The notes: generated by a model not told the origin, from the letters alone. 64,000 bases of DNA from Sipunculus nudus (GCA_026874595.1 CM049306.1:24479519-24543518), one strand, 5' to 3'; numbered from the stretch's first letter, positions 20,999 through 33,134 are shown. Made by a program: numbers and translations.

Positions 20999-21101
20999 CT
21001 ACCGATATTTTCCGGCCATTTTTTCAAATGCGGCAGGAAAAATGGCTGCAAAGATCCTTTACATGCAATGTCAAAGATTTTCCGGCCGGATAATTCGGTA
21101 G
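20999..21101. repeat. Nested inverted repeat
   Basis: CTACCGATATTTTCCGGCC (20999-21017) pairs with GGCCGGATAATTCGGTAG (21084-21101) with small mismatches. Inside it, GCCATTTTT and AAAAATGGC form a second stem-loop. Confidence 0.55.
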
Positions 21102-21603
21102 ATATGATGACAAAACCGTAAAAATCGGCTGATTAACAATCTGCCTTTCCTTCTTTTTATCTTTCTTGTTACCAATACGATTCTGGAGACGAAATCAGAT
21201 ATTACAAAATGGCCGGGGAATTTTGTGATCTGCAGCACGCACAGAAAATCAGTAGGTGTGCGGGCACTCGCCGGGCGGCGAGACTTGTAGATTTTTGACC
21301 ACTTCAAAAAATCGGTCGGCAAAAAAAAAAATCGGTTCATGGGTTATATTACCATTAAGTATACAAGGTTTTAGAAAATAAGGTATGTTTCCAGTATAAT
21401 TTCATTCTTAACCATACAGGTTTAGATATAATATTTCAAAGCTAACCCATAAATGGAACGAAAGTCTATAATTTTGTTCATTAATTTATTTCATTTGAAA
21501 TTTATAAAAATTATTCTCTCAACAGGGGGGGTAGGGTATTACATTGATCACCTCCCTTGCCAAAAAGTGAGATGGGAGTATATTACCCCCCACCCCCCAC
21601 AAA
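21102..21603. other. Intergenic, no gene recognised
   Basis: A minus-strand frame of 89 codons at 21071-21340 has no recognisable motif. The right part leads into the minisatellite. Confidence 0.5.
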
Positions 21604-24005
21604 CAGAAACAACCAGACAGACAGATAATGCTAGGCAGATGGAGAATGCCAGACAGCCAGAAATACACAGAATGCCGGATAGACGGAAAGTGAATGCCAA
21701 ACAGACTGTAGATAATGCCAGACAGACAGCAAGACAGACATACAGAGAGTCCCAAACAGAGAATGCTAGACAGACAGACCGAGTTTTCAAGAGAGACAGA
21801 CTGCGCGTCTCAAACAGACAGCTGGACTTACAGGTAGACAAAGAGTCCGTAACCGAGAATGCCAGACAGACAGCAAGACATGCAGACAGACTGAGAATGT
21901 CAGACAGACAGCTTGACTTATATGCTGACAAATAGTCCCGAACAGAGAATGCCAGAGAGGGAATGCCAGACAGACAGCAAGACATACAGGCAGACAGAGA
22001 ACGCCAGACAGACAGCAAGTCATGCAGGCAGACAGACAAAGCCAAGCAGACAGCAGGACATGCAGGCAGACAGAGAATGCCACACAGACAGCAGGACATG
22101 CAGGCAGACAGAGAACGCCACACAGACAACAGGACATGCAGGCAGACAGAGAACGCCACACAGACAGCAGGACATGCAGGCAGACAGAGAACGCCACACA
22201 GACAGCAGGACATGCAGGCAGACAGAGAACGCAAGACAGACAGCAAGTCTATAGGCAGACAGAGAATGCTAGACAGGCAGGAACACATTCAGGCAGAGAG
22301 AGAACGCCAGACAGACAGCAAATCATTCAGGCAGACAGAGAACTCCAAACAGACAGCAAAACATGCAGGCAGACAGAAAACGCCAGAGAGACAGCAAAAA
22401 ATGCAGACAGACAGAGAACGCCAGACAGACAGCTAGACATGAAAGTAGATAGAGAACGCAAGACAGCAAAACATGCAGGCAGACAAAGAACGCCAGACAG
22501 ACAGCAAAACATGCAGGCACACAGAAAACGCCAGACAGACAGCAAGACATGCAGGCAGACAGAGAACGCCAGACAATCAGCAGGACATGCAGGCCTACAG
22601 AGAACGCCAGGTAGACAGCTATACTTACAGGCAGACAAAGAGTCCGTAACCGAGAATACCATACAGACAGTAAGACGTGCAAATAGACTGGGAATGACAA
22701 ACAGCTAGACTCACAGGCAGACATAGAATGACAGAAACACAGCTTAACATGAAGACAGACAAAGAATGTCAGCCGGCTAGACATACAGACAGACAGAAAA
22801 TGACAGACAGACAGCAAGACGCACACGTAGACAGAGAGTGCCAAAACAGAAGGTAGCAGACATACATGCATCGAGTCCAAAACAGAGAATGCCAGAGCGA
22901 GAGATAGACAGAGATTTCAGACAGACAGAATGAAAATGCGATACAGACAGCAAGACAGCGAGAGATAGACAGATTTCAGACAGACAGAATGAAAATGCGA
23001 TACAGACAGCTAGACTAACATGCAGACAAATAATCCCAAACAGATAATGCCAGACAGACAGCAAGACATGCAGGCAGACAGAGAACGCCAGGCAGCAGCA
23101 GGACATCCAGACAGACAGAGGACGCCAGACAGACAGTTAGTCATGCAGGCAGACAGAGAACGCCAGACAGCAGCAGGACATGCAGGCAACCAGAGAACGC
23201 CAGACAGACAGAAAGTCATGCAGGCAAACAGAGAATGAAAGACAGACAGGAAGACATGAAGGCAGACAGAGAATGCCAGAGAGACAGCAAGACATGCAGG
23301 CAGACAGAGAACGCTAGACAGACAATAAATCTTACAGGCAGACAGAGAACGCCATACAGACAACAAGACATGCAGGCAGACAGACAGTAAAAAAAGATAA
23401 TGTCAGTTAGATATATATATAGACAGAGATTTCAAGCGGGACAGACTGAGAAGGCCAGACGGACAACTAGACATACAGGCAGACAAAGAGTCCCAAACAG
23501 AGAATGCCAGATCGACAGACACAGAATAAAATAGATCCAGATTTTAATACAGACAGACGGGGAATGCAAGACAGAGAACGTCAGTTCGACAAATAGATAG
23601 AGATTCAAGGCAGACAAACAGATAATGACAAACAGACAGCTAGACATACAGGTAGACAGAAAATATTGGATAGACACAGAGATTTCAAGACAGACTGATT
23701 GAGAATGCCAGAGAGACAACAAAACACCCAGGCAGAGAGAGAGTCCCAAACAGAGAGTGCCAGATCGAAAGATACACGCAGAGATTTCAAGACGGACAGG
23801 GAATGCCAGACAGCTAATTCCAGACGGACAGATATCAAATAAATGGACGGCAAGAGATATGTCAAACAGGCTGAAAATGCAAGACAGACAAAGAACGGGA
23901 GACGGACAGGAGATGACAGACAAACAGAGAATGATTGAAAGAAGAGAATGACAAACATGCAGACAGGAAATGAACGACAGAGAGAAAATGACAGACAGAC
24001 AACGA
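21604..24005. repeat. CAGACAGA-based minisatellite, 38-bp unit, about 2.4 kb
   Basis: In the most regular part (22040-22240) the unit is 38 bp. It contains GACAGCAGGACATGCAGGCA followed by GACAGAGAACGCCACACA, and landmarks repeat at 22093, 22131 and 22169. Regular copies return at 23050-23390, with diverged units elsewhere. The purine-rich, nearly stop-free composition creates ORFs of 110-246 codons on both strands. These are Cys/Leu/Ser-rich on one strand and Gln/Arg/Thr-rich on the other, with no conserved domain, so I treat them as artefacts. Confidence 0.92.
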
Positions 24006-24132
24006 ATCGTAAACGAATTATACTCGATGGTACGCAGGAAAATTGAATTATAACTTTAACAATTATCATTATATTTACCGTTATATATAAATCCCCACTA
24101 AATAACGAAGTTTCACACATTTAGATATACAT

Positions 24133-24136
<4 letters not shown>

Positions 24137-24181
<45 letters not shown>
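24137..24181. repeat. (CT)n microsatellite
   Basis: About 22 CT units, 130 bp past the minisatellite end. Confidence 0.97.
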
Positions 24182-24184
<3 letters not shown>

Positions 24185-24970
24185 AAAAGGCGACAACATG
24201 GTACCCCTTTAAAATATAATCGAATGCATATTTAAGAATTAATTAAACAGAAAGATGATCATGAACTTGTTCAGTTATTGACAATGTATTTAAATATTTC
24301 TAATAAGTTCTTCTCATTAAAATGTTTAAATAATATAATAAAAATTACTAATTTATGCCCACACGTTGATAATACGGATATTTTCATACAAGTTACAAAT
24401 TCATGCATTACAATATGTATCTGCAGCTTAAAGCTCTTTCTTCTATACCTGTCCGCCATAACTATACATACAGAAGTAATTTGGCGTGAATAAAAGCGGT
24501 AACACAGGTACCAGTTCTTACAGAAAGATAATTATTTACGAAGGACTGGTCTGTTTGTTCAGAATCATGCATATCAGCTACAGCTGTGATTGTTTGCACC
24601 GCACCATAATTGAATTGTCGAAACAAACAAAGGTCAAGGTCAAATCAATTGCTTCTTCCATTGCACTGATGCTATCTATAATGAAAATAGCCCAAGGCTT
24701 CTTTCGACAACCGGTATATGTGTAGAGTCACAGACAAACTTGGATTAAGTTTCAAATTATCTATAGATAACTCTATCCATGCAATAACAATAAATGTCTA
24801 CAGCTCTGTAAAGGTATTTGTAGACAAATTGTTGAGAGACTGATTTGTGTATGAGAAATTTAAACATTTATATTCCTATAAAACAATGAACGAAATACGT
24901 TTTACTGATGCGAAATACCCAACTCATCGAATATTAAATAACTTAACTCTTTTCACGAGCATGTACGTAT
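24182..24970. other. Intergenic, no gene recognised
   Basis: Short ORFs only, none with a recognisable domain. Confidence 0.5.
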
Positions 24971-24975
24971 CATTG

Positions 24976-25185
24976 CAGGGGCGGATCCAGGGTGTGTGGG
25001 GGGGGGGGGGGTTAAACCCCCTTAACCTCCCCCCCCCTTCCTGCGAGAAATGACTTTTTTGCAGTGTTTTGCCCAATTTTTTAGTCTACCTTCCCCCTTC
25101 TGGGATTTGTGGACCTCTTTAAGGGTATTAGTCCCTCGGTCAAACCACAAACCCCTCCCTTCCCCAAATCCTAGATCTGCCCCTG
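24976..25185. mobile_element. MITE with CAGGGGCGGATCC ends and 5-bp TSD
   Basis: The left end CAGGGGCGGATCCAGGG and the inverse of the right end CAGGGGCAGATCTAGGA match at 14 of 17 positions. The flanks are CATTG on both sides (24971-24975 and 25186-25190). The 210-bp interior is C/G-homopolymer rich and non-coding. Confidence 0.75.
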
Positions 25186-25190
25186 CATTG

Positions 25191-26022
25191 TAGGCCTTTG
25201 TCTGTGACTCATTCGTGGTTCGGCACTCGTCCTATAAATGTTTAGTAAATAAACCTTTATGAATTTTATTAGGCGTTTAGTTTTAGGACTATCATTATAT
25301 TCTTTTATAATGATATAACGTAAGCATGAAAATCATGATGCACTATACATAATTTATAGTGCATGCTTACTTTACTGCATGTAGACTGCATGGTTCTTCC
25401 GAATAAATGCGAATGCTGTCAGCATATATAACATGTGCATGACATGAGCCATACGGGAAGCTTCAACGTGTACCTTTCCTACAGGAATCCCTTGTTTGAT
25501 TGGTCAAATCATCTGGTTGGAAGAGCTCATTAAAAGAAGAAATTACACGTTGATTGAGAGTGTGTTGACTGTGGTTGTTATAAGACGTGCAACTCTGATA
25601 GTTCATGTGACAAGCAGTATGACATATGCGCGTGCAGCCACTGGAAAACAGGATATCCGTTAATTTTCCGGGACCAACACTCGATGTTGATATAAATGTT
25701 ATATATGATTGTCGGTAATCGTGATATCTCGACTTTGGAAGGTATTGATTGCTGATTAAATCGGCCAAGGAGTTTAAACATTCACCAGTGTCTGTTTGTT
25801 AGTTGGTATGTTCATCTGTTATATAGCATGGTTATATACGCAAGAATGACTGAACTGTTTTCCATGAAATTTAGCTGATTTCGTGAGCTTTTATAAAAAA
25901 AATACTAGGTGTGTGAATCATATGACCAATGGGGTCTATTGGATCGCCAAAAAATATTACTCACAAGGAAATAACCTTAAATGGTCATCATGGCAGTCAA
26001 CGGATCACAAAAGTACTTGATT
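25191..26022. other. Intergenic, no gene recognised
   Basis: A minus-strand frame at 25463-25768 (101 codons) has no recognisable domain and ordinary composition. Confidence 0.5.
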
Positions 26023-26935
26023 TTTTAGCTCAGCTGACTGTAAGTCATCTGAGCTATAGCGATCACTCTTTGTCCGTCGTCCGTCTGTCCGTACGTCCGT
26101 CCGTCTGTCTAGCCGTCCGTCTGTCCGTTAACCTGGCACAAATCGTAACCGCTGGACCTTGAATCTTGTAACTTAAAATTCTGCGAGGTCCATAAAAAAT
26201 CTCCTTAGAAACCAGAAATTAGGTCTCTGTTACCCATATCCTTCGAGCTGTGGGGCCCAAAAGTACCCCCCCCCTGAATATTCAAAAATTTCATACAAAA
26301 ACTTCAATATCTCATAAACTACATCACTGATGGTCATGATTTTTTGCATACATATTGTTCATGAGAAGTTTCATCAGTTCCTGCAGACTGGTGGCGCCAC
26401 CTGTATTTTTCGATTTTTTTCGAATTTTTTTTCTCTATTTTTGAGACCTTTAAGGATGCAGTCATCTGTTAACGTGGCACAAATTGTAACAACAGGACCT
26501 AGAATCTTCATTCTTGTCATGCAAGGAGGCCCATGAAAAGGTGTCTATGGAAACCTAAAATTAGGTCTCTTTTACCCATATACTTCAAGCTATAGGATTC
26601 CAAAGTATCCCTCAGAATAATGGAAAATTTGATACAAAAGCTGATGTATCTGAACAACTAATGCAGAGATCACCATGATTCTTTGCATGGATATTGACCA
26701 TTAAGTGTTTTTATTAGTATCTGCGGACCGGTGGAACCACCTGTATTTTTTTTTTAAAGTTTATGCATTTTTTCTCTATTTTTGAGATATATAAATACTG
26801 TCACAATCTTGGCCTGTTGGTTAATCTGTTTGATGCTTCAGTTGAATGGGTAAATACTACCATTCAGATGATAAAATTTCCTTTGGCGAATCTCTTTCCA
26901 GTCAGCTGAGCGTCATGACCTATGGGTCACTTGTT
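26023..26935 (+). mobile_element. Dispersed element with end hairpin and a 341-bp duplicated core (copy 2)
   Basis: The left end AGCTCAGCTGACT-GTA-AGTCATCTGAGCT (26027-26055) is a 12-bp-stem hairpin with one mismatch. It is followed by a (CCGT)n-like tract. The right end CAGTCAGCTGAGC (26899-26911) is the inverse of the left terminus, followed by CATGACCTATGGGTCACTTG. Two diverged internal copies start GTTAAC.TGGCACAAAT at 26127 and 26468 (period 341). No protein is encoded. Confidence 0.75.
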
Positions 26936-28316
26936 AAAACATCCGTCCTAACTGTAGCGCAGTGCTTCCCCTGTCTATACATCACGCCAGCAACCCAAAT
27001 TTATCGGAACGGCAGCCACTATTCATTTCACTGTGGGATGTCCATTGTAATATTGCAGTATTTTCACACATTTGAACTTCGATCTCCAGATTAAGCTGCA
27101 ATAAAAAAATACGGCTCTAACAATTACACTAAAACACACCAATATAACAAACCATTCGAGAATCATTCCACAATCCAAACCAGGATGATTCTAAAATACA
27201 CATTTTTCTCTCAACAAATTTTCCACTTCACATTCGGTCTTTAACTGCACTTGCTCCTCATTGATTTACTGAATGAAAATAAAAGAATAAATTTGAGGGG
27301 ATGTTGGCATAGATCAAGTGCATGGGTACCCTATTGCTGAATCGATTAGTGTAACTGTTTCTTCCGCTGTACAGGCTTAATGAGAAGGCGTGCCCCGCGA
27401 CAATATTTTACTCATGCATAAACGAGTGCGCCTGTAAGGGGATCCTCGGTGTTATGCCCCTGCGTTGGGGACTGATACACCCATGGCCCGCAGGTGCTGT
27501 TGTCATCGGGCCGGGTTAACGACAACGAGAGGAATTAAAATCTTCATATATCATGGATTAAAAAGAAAAAAAACAACAACATCATCTCTTAATGTTCTTA
27601 TATCATTATGAATGAATGTTTGTTGGAGGGTGGGCCATGAGCGAAGATATACGGTGTTTTTTTTCATTTTGGCGGACGCTCTTAGGGCTTTTTCCAATAT
27701 GTTCCAATGGTGGGTGTCAAATCAAATATGACGTTTATTTTCTTAAACTTAAATATTGTCAAACATTTTGTCACTAAAGTGAATGATATAGAAAAATGAA
27801 AATACTATAAAGAACCAACTTGAAATGAAAGTTTCACATTAAAAGCCTTTAAAAAAGTATTTATAAAACAGTTACATTTTCTTACGCATGCGGCCAAATG
27901 GCCATGACCACCATCAGTTGCACTGAGATGTGAAAAATATATACTGCTTTAATGAAGTACGATTTTATTGGTTCCTAACATATTGTGTAATGTATGGTAA
28001 TATTTTTTAATCTGGTTAACGTAGCCTGTGTATGCATCATTCCATAATTCATTGTAGCTTATTTTATGGGGAAAAAATTGGAAAACTAATCAATGGGTAT
28101 ATATTCCACTGTGGACCAGACTTAACGTATTCATGAATTATTTTGTTAAACATGTTTGGTGAAAAAAAAGGCTAGTGGTTTTATTGAGTGTGTAAGGACA
28201 CCCATGAAAGATCATAAAGAGACGGAAGCTATATAGTTCAAGTAAATTGACAAGTTTAATTTCGTGCTGTCATACATCATGTGGTCATACGAAATACTTA
28301 TTAAAGAACTCCGTCA

Positions 28317-28318
<2 letters not shown>
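26936..28318. other. Intergenic, no gene recognised
   Basis: Mostly AT-rich. A CpG-richer stretch at about 27360-27530 (GCGTGCCCCGCGACAATATT and GTCATCGGGCCGGGTTAACG) stands out, but I cannot assign it. Confidence 0.5.

Positions 28319-28396
<78 letters not shown>
28319..28396. repeat. (TA)n microsatellite
   Basis: About 39 TA units. Confidence 0.98.
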
Positions 28397-28400
<4 letters not shown>

Positions 28401-28679
28401 CATGTATACGCCCACGTGATTAGTCTGTCGGAGGATTACAGCAGTCTGGTTACGGTATATGGTTGTAAGGTTAATAAGAAAGAACTGCATATACATGAAT
28501 GCCCAATGATACATAATAACAATGCTTGGTCAACAGAGTGTGTGTGCATGTGCGTACGACAATACATTTTTATGTAAAACTAAATTCAAGCATCTTTAAA
28601 TCGATAATAAAAGTATTATTCGGTATGATAAATTATCAACAATTTTATTACCTTTTTGCCTCCCATCCCCATCTCTCTC

Positions 28680-28683
<4 letters not shown>
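28397..28683. other. Spacer between two (TA)n tracts
   Basis: No recognisable feature. Confidence 0.5.

Positions 28684-28746
<63 letters not shown>
28684..28746. repeat. (TA)n microsatellite, target of the TRIM insertion
   Basis: About 31 TA units abut the 5' LTR. TA units resume directly after the 3' LTR at 29170, showing that the element inserted into this tract. Confidence 0.97.
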
Positions 28747-28750
<4 letters not shown>

Positions 28751-28906
28751 ACGGGTTGACATAAAAGCGGACCGAACTGTCTCGCTAGTGAAGCTTGCTT
28801 TGCTAGCGAAGCGGTTGGTACACCGGACTTGTGCGCCACCAACATGCATGGGTTCGACTCCCGGATCAGCCCAATGTTTTCCCCTGAGCAATTTGTCTTC
28901 GTAACA
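28747..28906 (+). repeat. TRIM 5' LTR (160 bp) with TATA-like and Pol III A/B boxes
   Basis: CATAAAAG at 28760-28767 is TATA-like. TAGCGAAGCGGTTGG (28804-28818) fits a tRNA A box, and GGTTCGACTCC (28851-28861) is an exact B box, 32 bp apart, normal tRNA spacing. CGCTAG/CTAGCG pairs around the A box. The block does not fold into a full cloverleaf, so it is tRNA-derived or tRNA-mimicking rather than a tRNA gene. Confidence 0.85.
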
Positions 28907-29012
28907 AAATGGGGGCTCGTCCAACGTGACGATAAAACTTTGTGGCTCAGGGAATAAGCTCACCAAAGGATAATTAGTCTTGTTCTGATAGCAGAACGCT
29001 CTAAAGAGGGGG
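28907..29012 (+). other. TRIM internal region with PBS and polypurine tract
   Basis: After an AAA spacer, TGGGGGCTCGTCC at 28910-28922 is complementary to a tRNA-Pro 3' end. The middle has no ORF. AAAGAGGGGG at 29003-29012 is the plus-strand primer site. Confidence 0.85.
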
Positions 29013-29169
29013 TGTTTTACGGGGTGACATAAAAGCGGACCGAACTGCTAGCTTCTCGCTAGTGAAGCTTGCTTTCCCAGGGAAGCGGTTGGTACGCCGG
29101 ACTTGTGCGCCGCCGACATAGGTTCGAATCGGCCCAGTATTTTCCCCTGAGCAATTTGTCTTCGTAACA
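29013..29169 (+). repeat. TRIM 3' LTR (157 bp)
   Basis: It aligns with the 5' LTR along its whole length, with a few substitutions and small indels. It keeps CATAAAAG (29028-29035), an A-box remnant GGGAAGCGGTTGG, and B box GGTTCGAATCG (29121-29131). Divergence between the LTRs indicates an insertion that is not recent. Confidence 0.85.
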
Positions 29170-31950
29170 ATATATATATATATACAAAATGTATATATAG
29201 CATGCGCCTGATCACACGAGGGTTTACTGAAGCACATTTATTATATACTTATAATAAATTTATAATTGTCCTTTTCACAAAACTCGCGACACCTACCGGC
29301 GACAACCGGCACTGAGTATTTGATAGGAAAGATCACATTCATTCATATTTCAAACTAAAAAACAATAATCATTAGTCTAAAATGACGCTGTTTTTATCAA
29401 CTGGTTTCTTGTTTACCCTCTGGTTGGCATATAGGCCTATCTGTTTACCAACAGTTAATACATAGGACCACCCGCATACAGGAGACGAGCAGTCACTTAC
29501 CCGCAATACTCATGCCCATGAATTTAAATTGTCACATTGGTTTGAAAAAGTAGATTTATACCGTACTCCTATGCTCTGTTACACTGTCACCCCTTCATTA
29601 AATTCTGATCCGCCTATAGAATGCGCCTTCATGTATCCGTATAGGAATCCATGTACATTCATGTGTATACGTGAGTTAAAACGTGTCCAGATTACATAAC
29701 GTTTGTATGCATGCTGAAAAATTCAAGTCGAGCGAACTCAATCTACCTAATATAGATCTATGAGCAAAACTCGTATATACACATTTTCCTATTATATGGC
29801 CCACGGAATCAATTAACATGCCCATCCCCTGCTAGTGTAGCGTGGTAGATCAAGAGTTCCCGCTCTTAGTACCTCCTATTCTTGTAATAATCTATACCCG
29901 TGCAATCAAAGAGACCTCTTCTCCGCCGATCAGGACAGGCATTGTGCTATCATGCTTGATTTGAGTGGCTTAAAGTGGTGTTGCTCAATGCAGCCGGACA
30001 TAGCAAGTGGCAGAGGATTTTGTTGTGACGTAATCACAGCTTATACTCGACAACAAACGTTTTAAGGGGATGCCGCTGAGAAGACAGTGATTGCTTCAAT
30101 TAGAAGGCTCATTCCATGGTTACATCCTGCGACAACATGTTGTGTGTTTCTCAGCTCTGATCGGTTCTTATACGGCTTCTGTATGTACACGCCTCTGGCT
30201 ATCTGACGTGAGTATTTTACTCTTACACCAGTAAAATGTTAAGATGGAAAAGTGTGCTAATATTGTATTTTCCCACTTAGGCCTACCTGTGTACGGGCAG
30301 TCACACAAGAAAATCTAGATCGCTTTCTTCAATATGTACAATGAGTCAAACAAAAATAAAGCCCTAACTTCCATCCTTTAAAATGTTGACTATGTGTGCA
30401 TATATATTTAAAATGCAAAGAGAGGTTTATATTCCATACCAAACACTAACAGTTTATACAGTACTGACATCAAAGTTGTCAGAAATCATATCTCCTATAC
30501 ATATATCCTAGCAGAAAATAAATCCATAAAAACAGAGCCAAAATATATTTCTGTTTAATGTATGGCTAGCTTAACGACCTCTGTCAATCGTCCCCGGCTT
30601 GCACTTCAGGTCTAATATATTACTTTTCAAAATGTCTGGAAATGAAAGATGTAACAGTTGCGATGGCTTCAGTTGAGGATCTGAATCAAAGTTATCCATA
30701 TATAGATGGTGCATATATTATAATCTTTGTGTATATAGAAGGGCATTGAGAGTTGATGATGTGCTAACTATCTACTGTATACTATATTAGATCATATTAT
30801 ACTGCAGATGGGCAGCCCAATAACGGATCCTCATATGGGCCAAGCCCATCGGCAAATGGGCCAGATCCGCAAACGGGCTCCAACATATATATGCCTCAAC
30901 CAGGAAGCAAGTGTTTTCTAAATCTTTCTCACCTTATAATATGGGGCAACTTTACGTATGCTCTCACGCATACAAAACCCGTTAACAGAATTTAAATATC
31001 TGCTGAAAGATATATATATTTGTCTTTAGAAGATTGTTTGCAAATATGAATGTAATTTAACTGTTTGGTGTTACTCTGGCAAATCTGAAATATATTAGAT
31101 TATTTAATACATTAATAAATATGATTTAGTGTTTAAATATAAAAATGAAAACTTACTTTTTAAAGTACCCCATTCTATAACTAGGTGTCCCTAATGACCT
31201 TTAGAAGAGTAATTTGTAAACAAACAATCACTTAGACTTGCTTTATTTTGGTCATGTTTTGGTAGTTTATATTTTGGTCACTTTTACTTTCATTAAACAC
31301 TATGCAGGGTATCCCTGGTTTACCCACACTGGAGCGCCACTGGTTAATTCCTTCAGGAGAGTCTGTCCGTGCATGCATGGTTTTCACACTGTCTGTCATC
31401 TGCATGCCAACTCGAGTGACGTTTTCGTAACATGCCACTTTCCCCACTTAAACCTCGAGTAAACACGAGACGCCTCAGATTATGCGATAATTTATTTTAA
31501 TAAAGAAAGTGATCGTCTATAGCATAGACCGAGACTCCATTTCCAGATTCAAACCCATACCAAGTTTGTCTGTGTATATATTGTGATGCGATCATCACGT
31601 GTCCACGTGAATGGCACTTAAGGCATCAAAATCGAAATTTTCTTATAGCTACAAACTATAAAATATGCATGCATAATTGCCATGATAAATTAACCATTTA
31701 ACACTTTTAGGTAAACGATGTTACACTCAGTGTCGTTTATAAGAATACATAAACGTATATTATAATCTCCGTGGGAGCGCGCGTTTTCACTCTGTTTTAT
31801 TAGATTTATTTGCTATAGCTTACCTTTTTATATTTCCAAAGACTCTATATTCATAACTCAAAAGGCATGCATAGGCGTGTCCAGAAAGATCCAGGCGGAT
31901 TCAGCCACCGCAACCTTTTTAAGGTATTCAGACCAATTTGGCGACCTGGA
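29170..31950. other. Intergenic, no gene recognised
   Basis: A short remainder of the (TA)n tract, then AT-rich sequence. A G/C-rich block at about 30808-30880 has repeated ATGGGCC/GGGCT words that could fold. ORFs at 31232-31462 overlap on opposite strands without domain similarity. Confidence 0.5.
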
Positions 31951-31975
31951 CCCCCCCCCCCCCCCCCCCCCCCCC
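31951..31975. repeat. Poly-C tract
   Basis: Twenty-five C. It is flanked by GATCCAGGCGGATTC (left) and CCTGGATCTGCCACGG (right), faintly like the ends of the MITE at 24976 but without clean TIRs. Confidence 0.9.
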
Positions 31976-33067
31976 GACGCTTTTCCTGACATGGGCACCT
32001 ATTTTTAGGTTATGTCATTACTCCTCCTGGGTTTGACCCCTCCTTTTCCTAATTCCTGGATCTGCCACGGAAAGGCTTCCGTTTTTGCACATACATGTAT
32101 AATTTTATGTTATCGAAGATTTACAGGAGTTCATTATAAACAAATAAATTATAGGCTATCCATGTAAACAATAATACCTGTATACCAACAAATGTAAATA
32201 TTATCGATTTTTTTTAGGGTGCGTTCGCCTGAATGCCATCTTCGGATAATCGAAAGTTCTGCTTATTGGCAATATATACCCTGGATCCAGCCAGATTCAA
32301 TTATCCGAATATATATGCTCAGCACTTAACTCATTTATCACACAGGTTGACATAGCACCGTCCTACAGAGAGCGCGCGTCGCGTGCACGAGCCTTGTTAT
32401 AAAACGCGCTCATTTAACTATACAAATGGACACCCTCCCCTGTCACGGTCATCATTGCATGAAAATAAATTACACGCAGGTTGAAACCCACATTGAAAGT
32501 TTATGTACCAGGAGACAGCGAAACGGTTGAGCAGGTAATCAATAATGTTGAGTTTAGTGCCATCTGCTGTATATATAGACTATGAGCTGAGAATGAATGT
32601 ATAAAATAACTATAGTGGGCCTGCACGAGTTGGTCTCGTGGATGCAGTGCCAATACATGCCGATCACACATCTGGCGACTCGAGTTATTTCTATTATATT
32701 TTGGCAGGAAGTCTACACCAATTCCTCAACATACTGAGACGAGTCTCGTGCCGGTGTCAAGGAATCTTCTACGCTTAACATCCTCTATAATATATATAGG
32801 TTGCCTAAAGGCAAGGGTTTGGTGTAAGCGAGGGGTACCGCGGCAGCAGGTCTACTTTTTTGTCTTGTTTTATATCGCGCCAGTCTAATTTCAAAACAAC
32901 GCGAACTTAGTGAGAGCGTGTGCCCCCATTTGGCCGTCTGTTATATAAAGCCCTGCATAATGCGAGCGCCTCATACATAATATTTATAACACTAATTTAA
33001 GTTTCTGTCAAGTACCTTCTTTATGAGAAATATATGTAGGCCTTCGGGAGAGAAAGCATTTTTCCTT

Positions 33068-33071
<4 letters not shown>
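31976..33071. other. Intergenic, no gene recognised
   Basis: Nothing assignable. Confidence 0.5.

Positions 33072-33134
<63 letters not shown>
33072..33134. repeat. (TA)n microsatellite
   Basis: About 31 TA units. Confidence 0.98.

Larger units (their letters stand above)
28747..29169 (+). mobile_element. Miniature LTR retrotransposon (TRIM), 423 bp, complete
   Basis: Two direct repeats of about 160 bp begin TGTTACG/TGTTTTACG and end CGTAACA, the TG...CA ends of LTRs with a 7-bp inverted terminus. Three bases after the 5' LTR is TGGGGGCTCGTCC (28910-28922), identical to the first 13 bases of the tRNA-Pro primer-binding site known from murine leukaemia virus. A polypurine tract AAAGAGGGGG (29003-29012) abuts the 3' LTR. 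The internal region is only 106 bp with no ORF, so the element is non-autonomous and must borrow reverse transcriptase and integrase. Target duplication cannot be resolved because the insertion is in (TA)n. The LTRs also carry tRNA-like Pol III boxes. Confidence 0.88.

Noticed and set aside
21548-23923. Long ORFs of 110-246 codons on both strands
   Set aside because: They arise from stop-free CAGACA repeats, shift frame from unit to unit (38 bp), and overlap on opposite strands. No start context, splice sites or domain support coding.
21604-24005. CRISPR-like regular repeat array
   Set aside because: There are no unique spacers between conserved repeats; the whole unit repeats. The host is eukaryotic.
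28747-28906. Functional tRNA gene on the basis of A and B boxes
   Set aside because: Acceptor and anticodon stems do not close into a cloverleaf, and the same block recurs in the second LTR; it is part of the TRIM.
31871-32060. Second copy of the CAGGGGCGGATCC MITE around the poly-C tract
   Set aside because: Only short words (GATCCAGG, GGATCTGCC) are shared; no clean TIR pair or duplication could be found.
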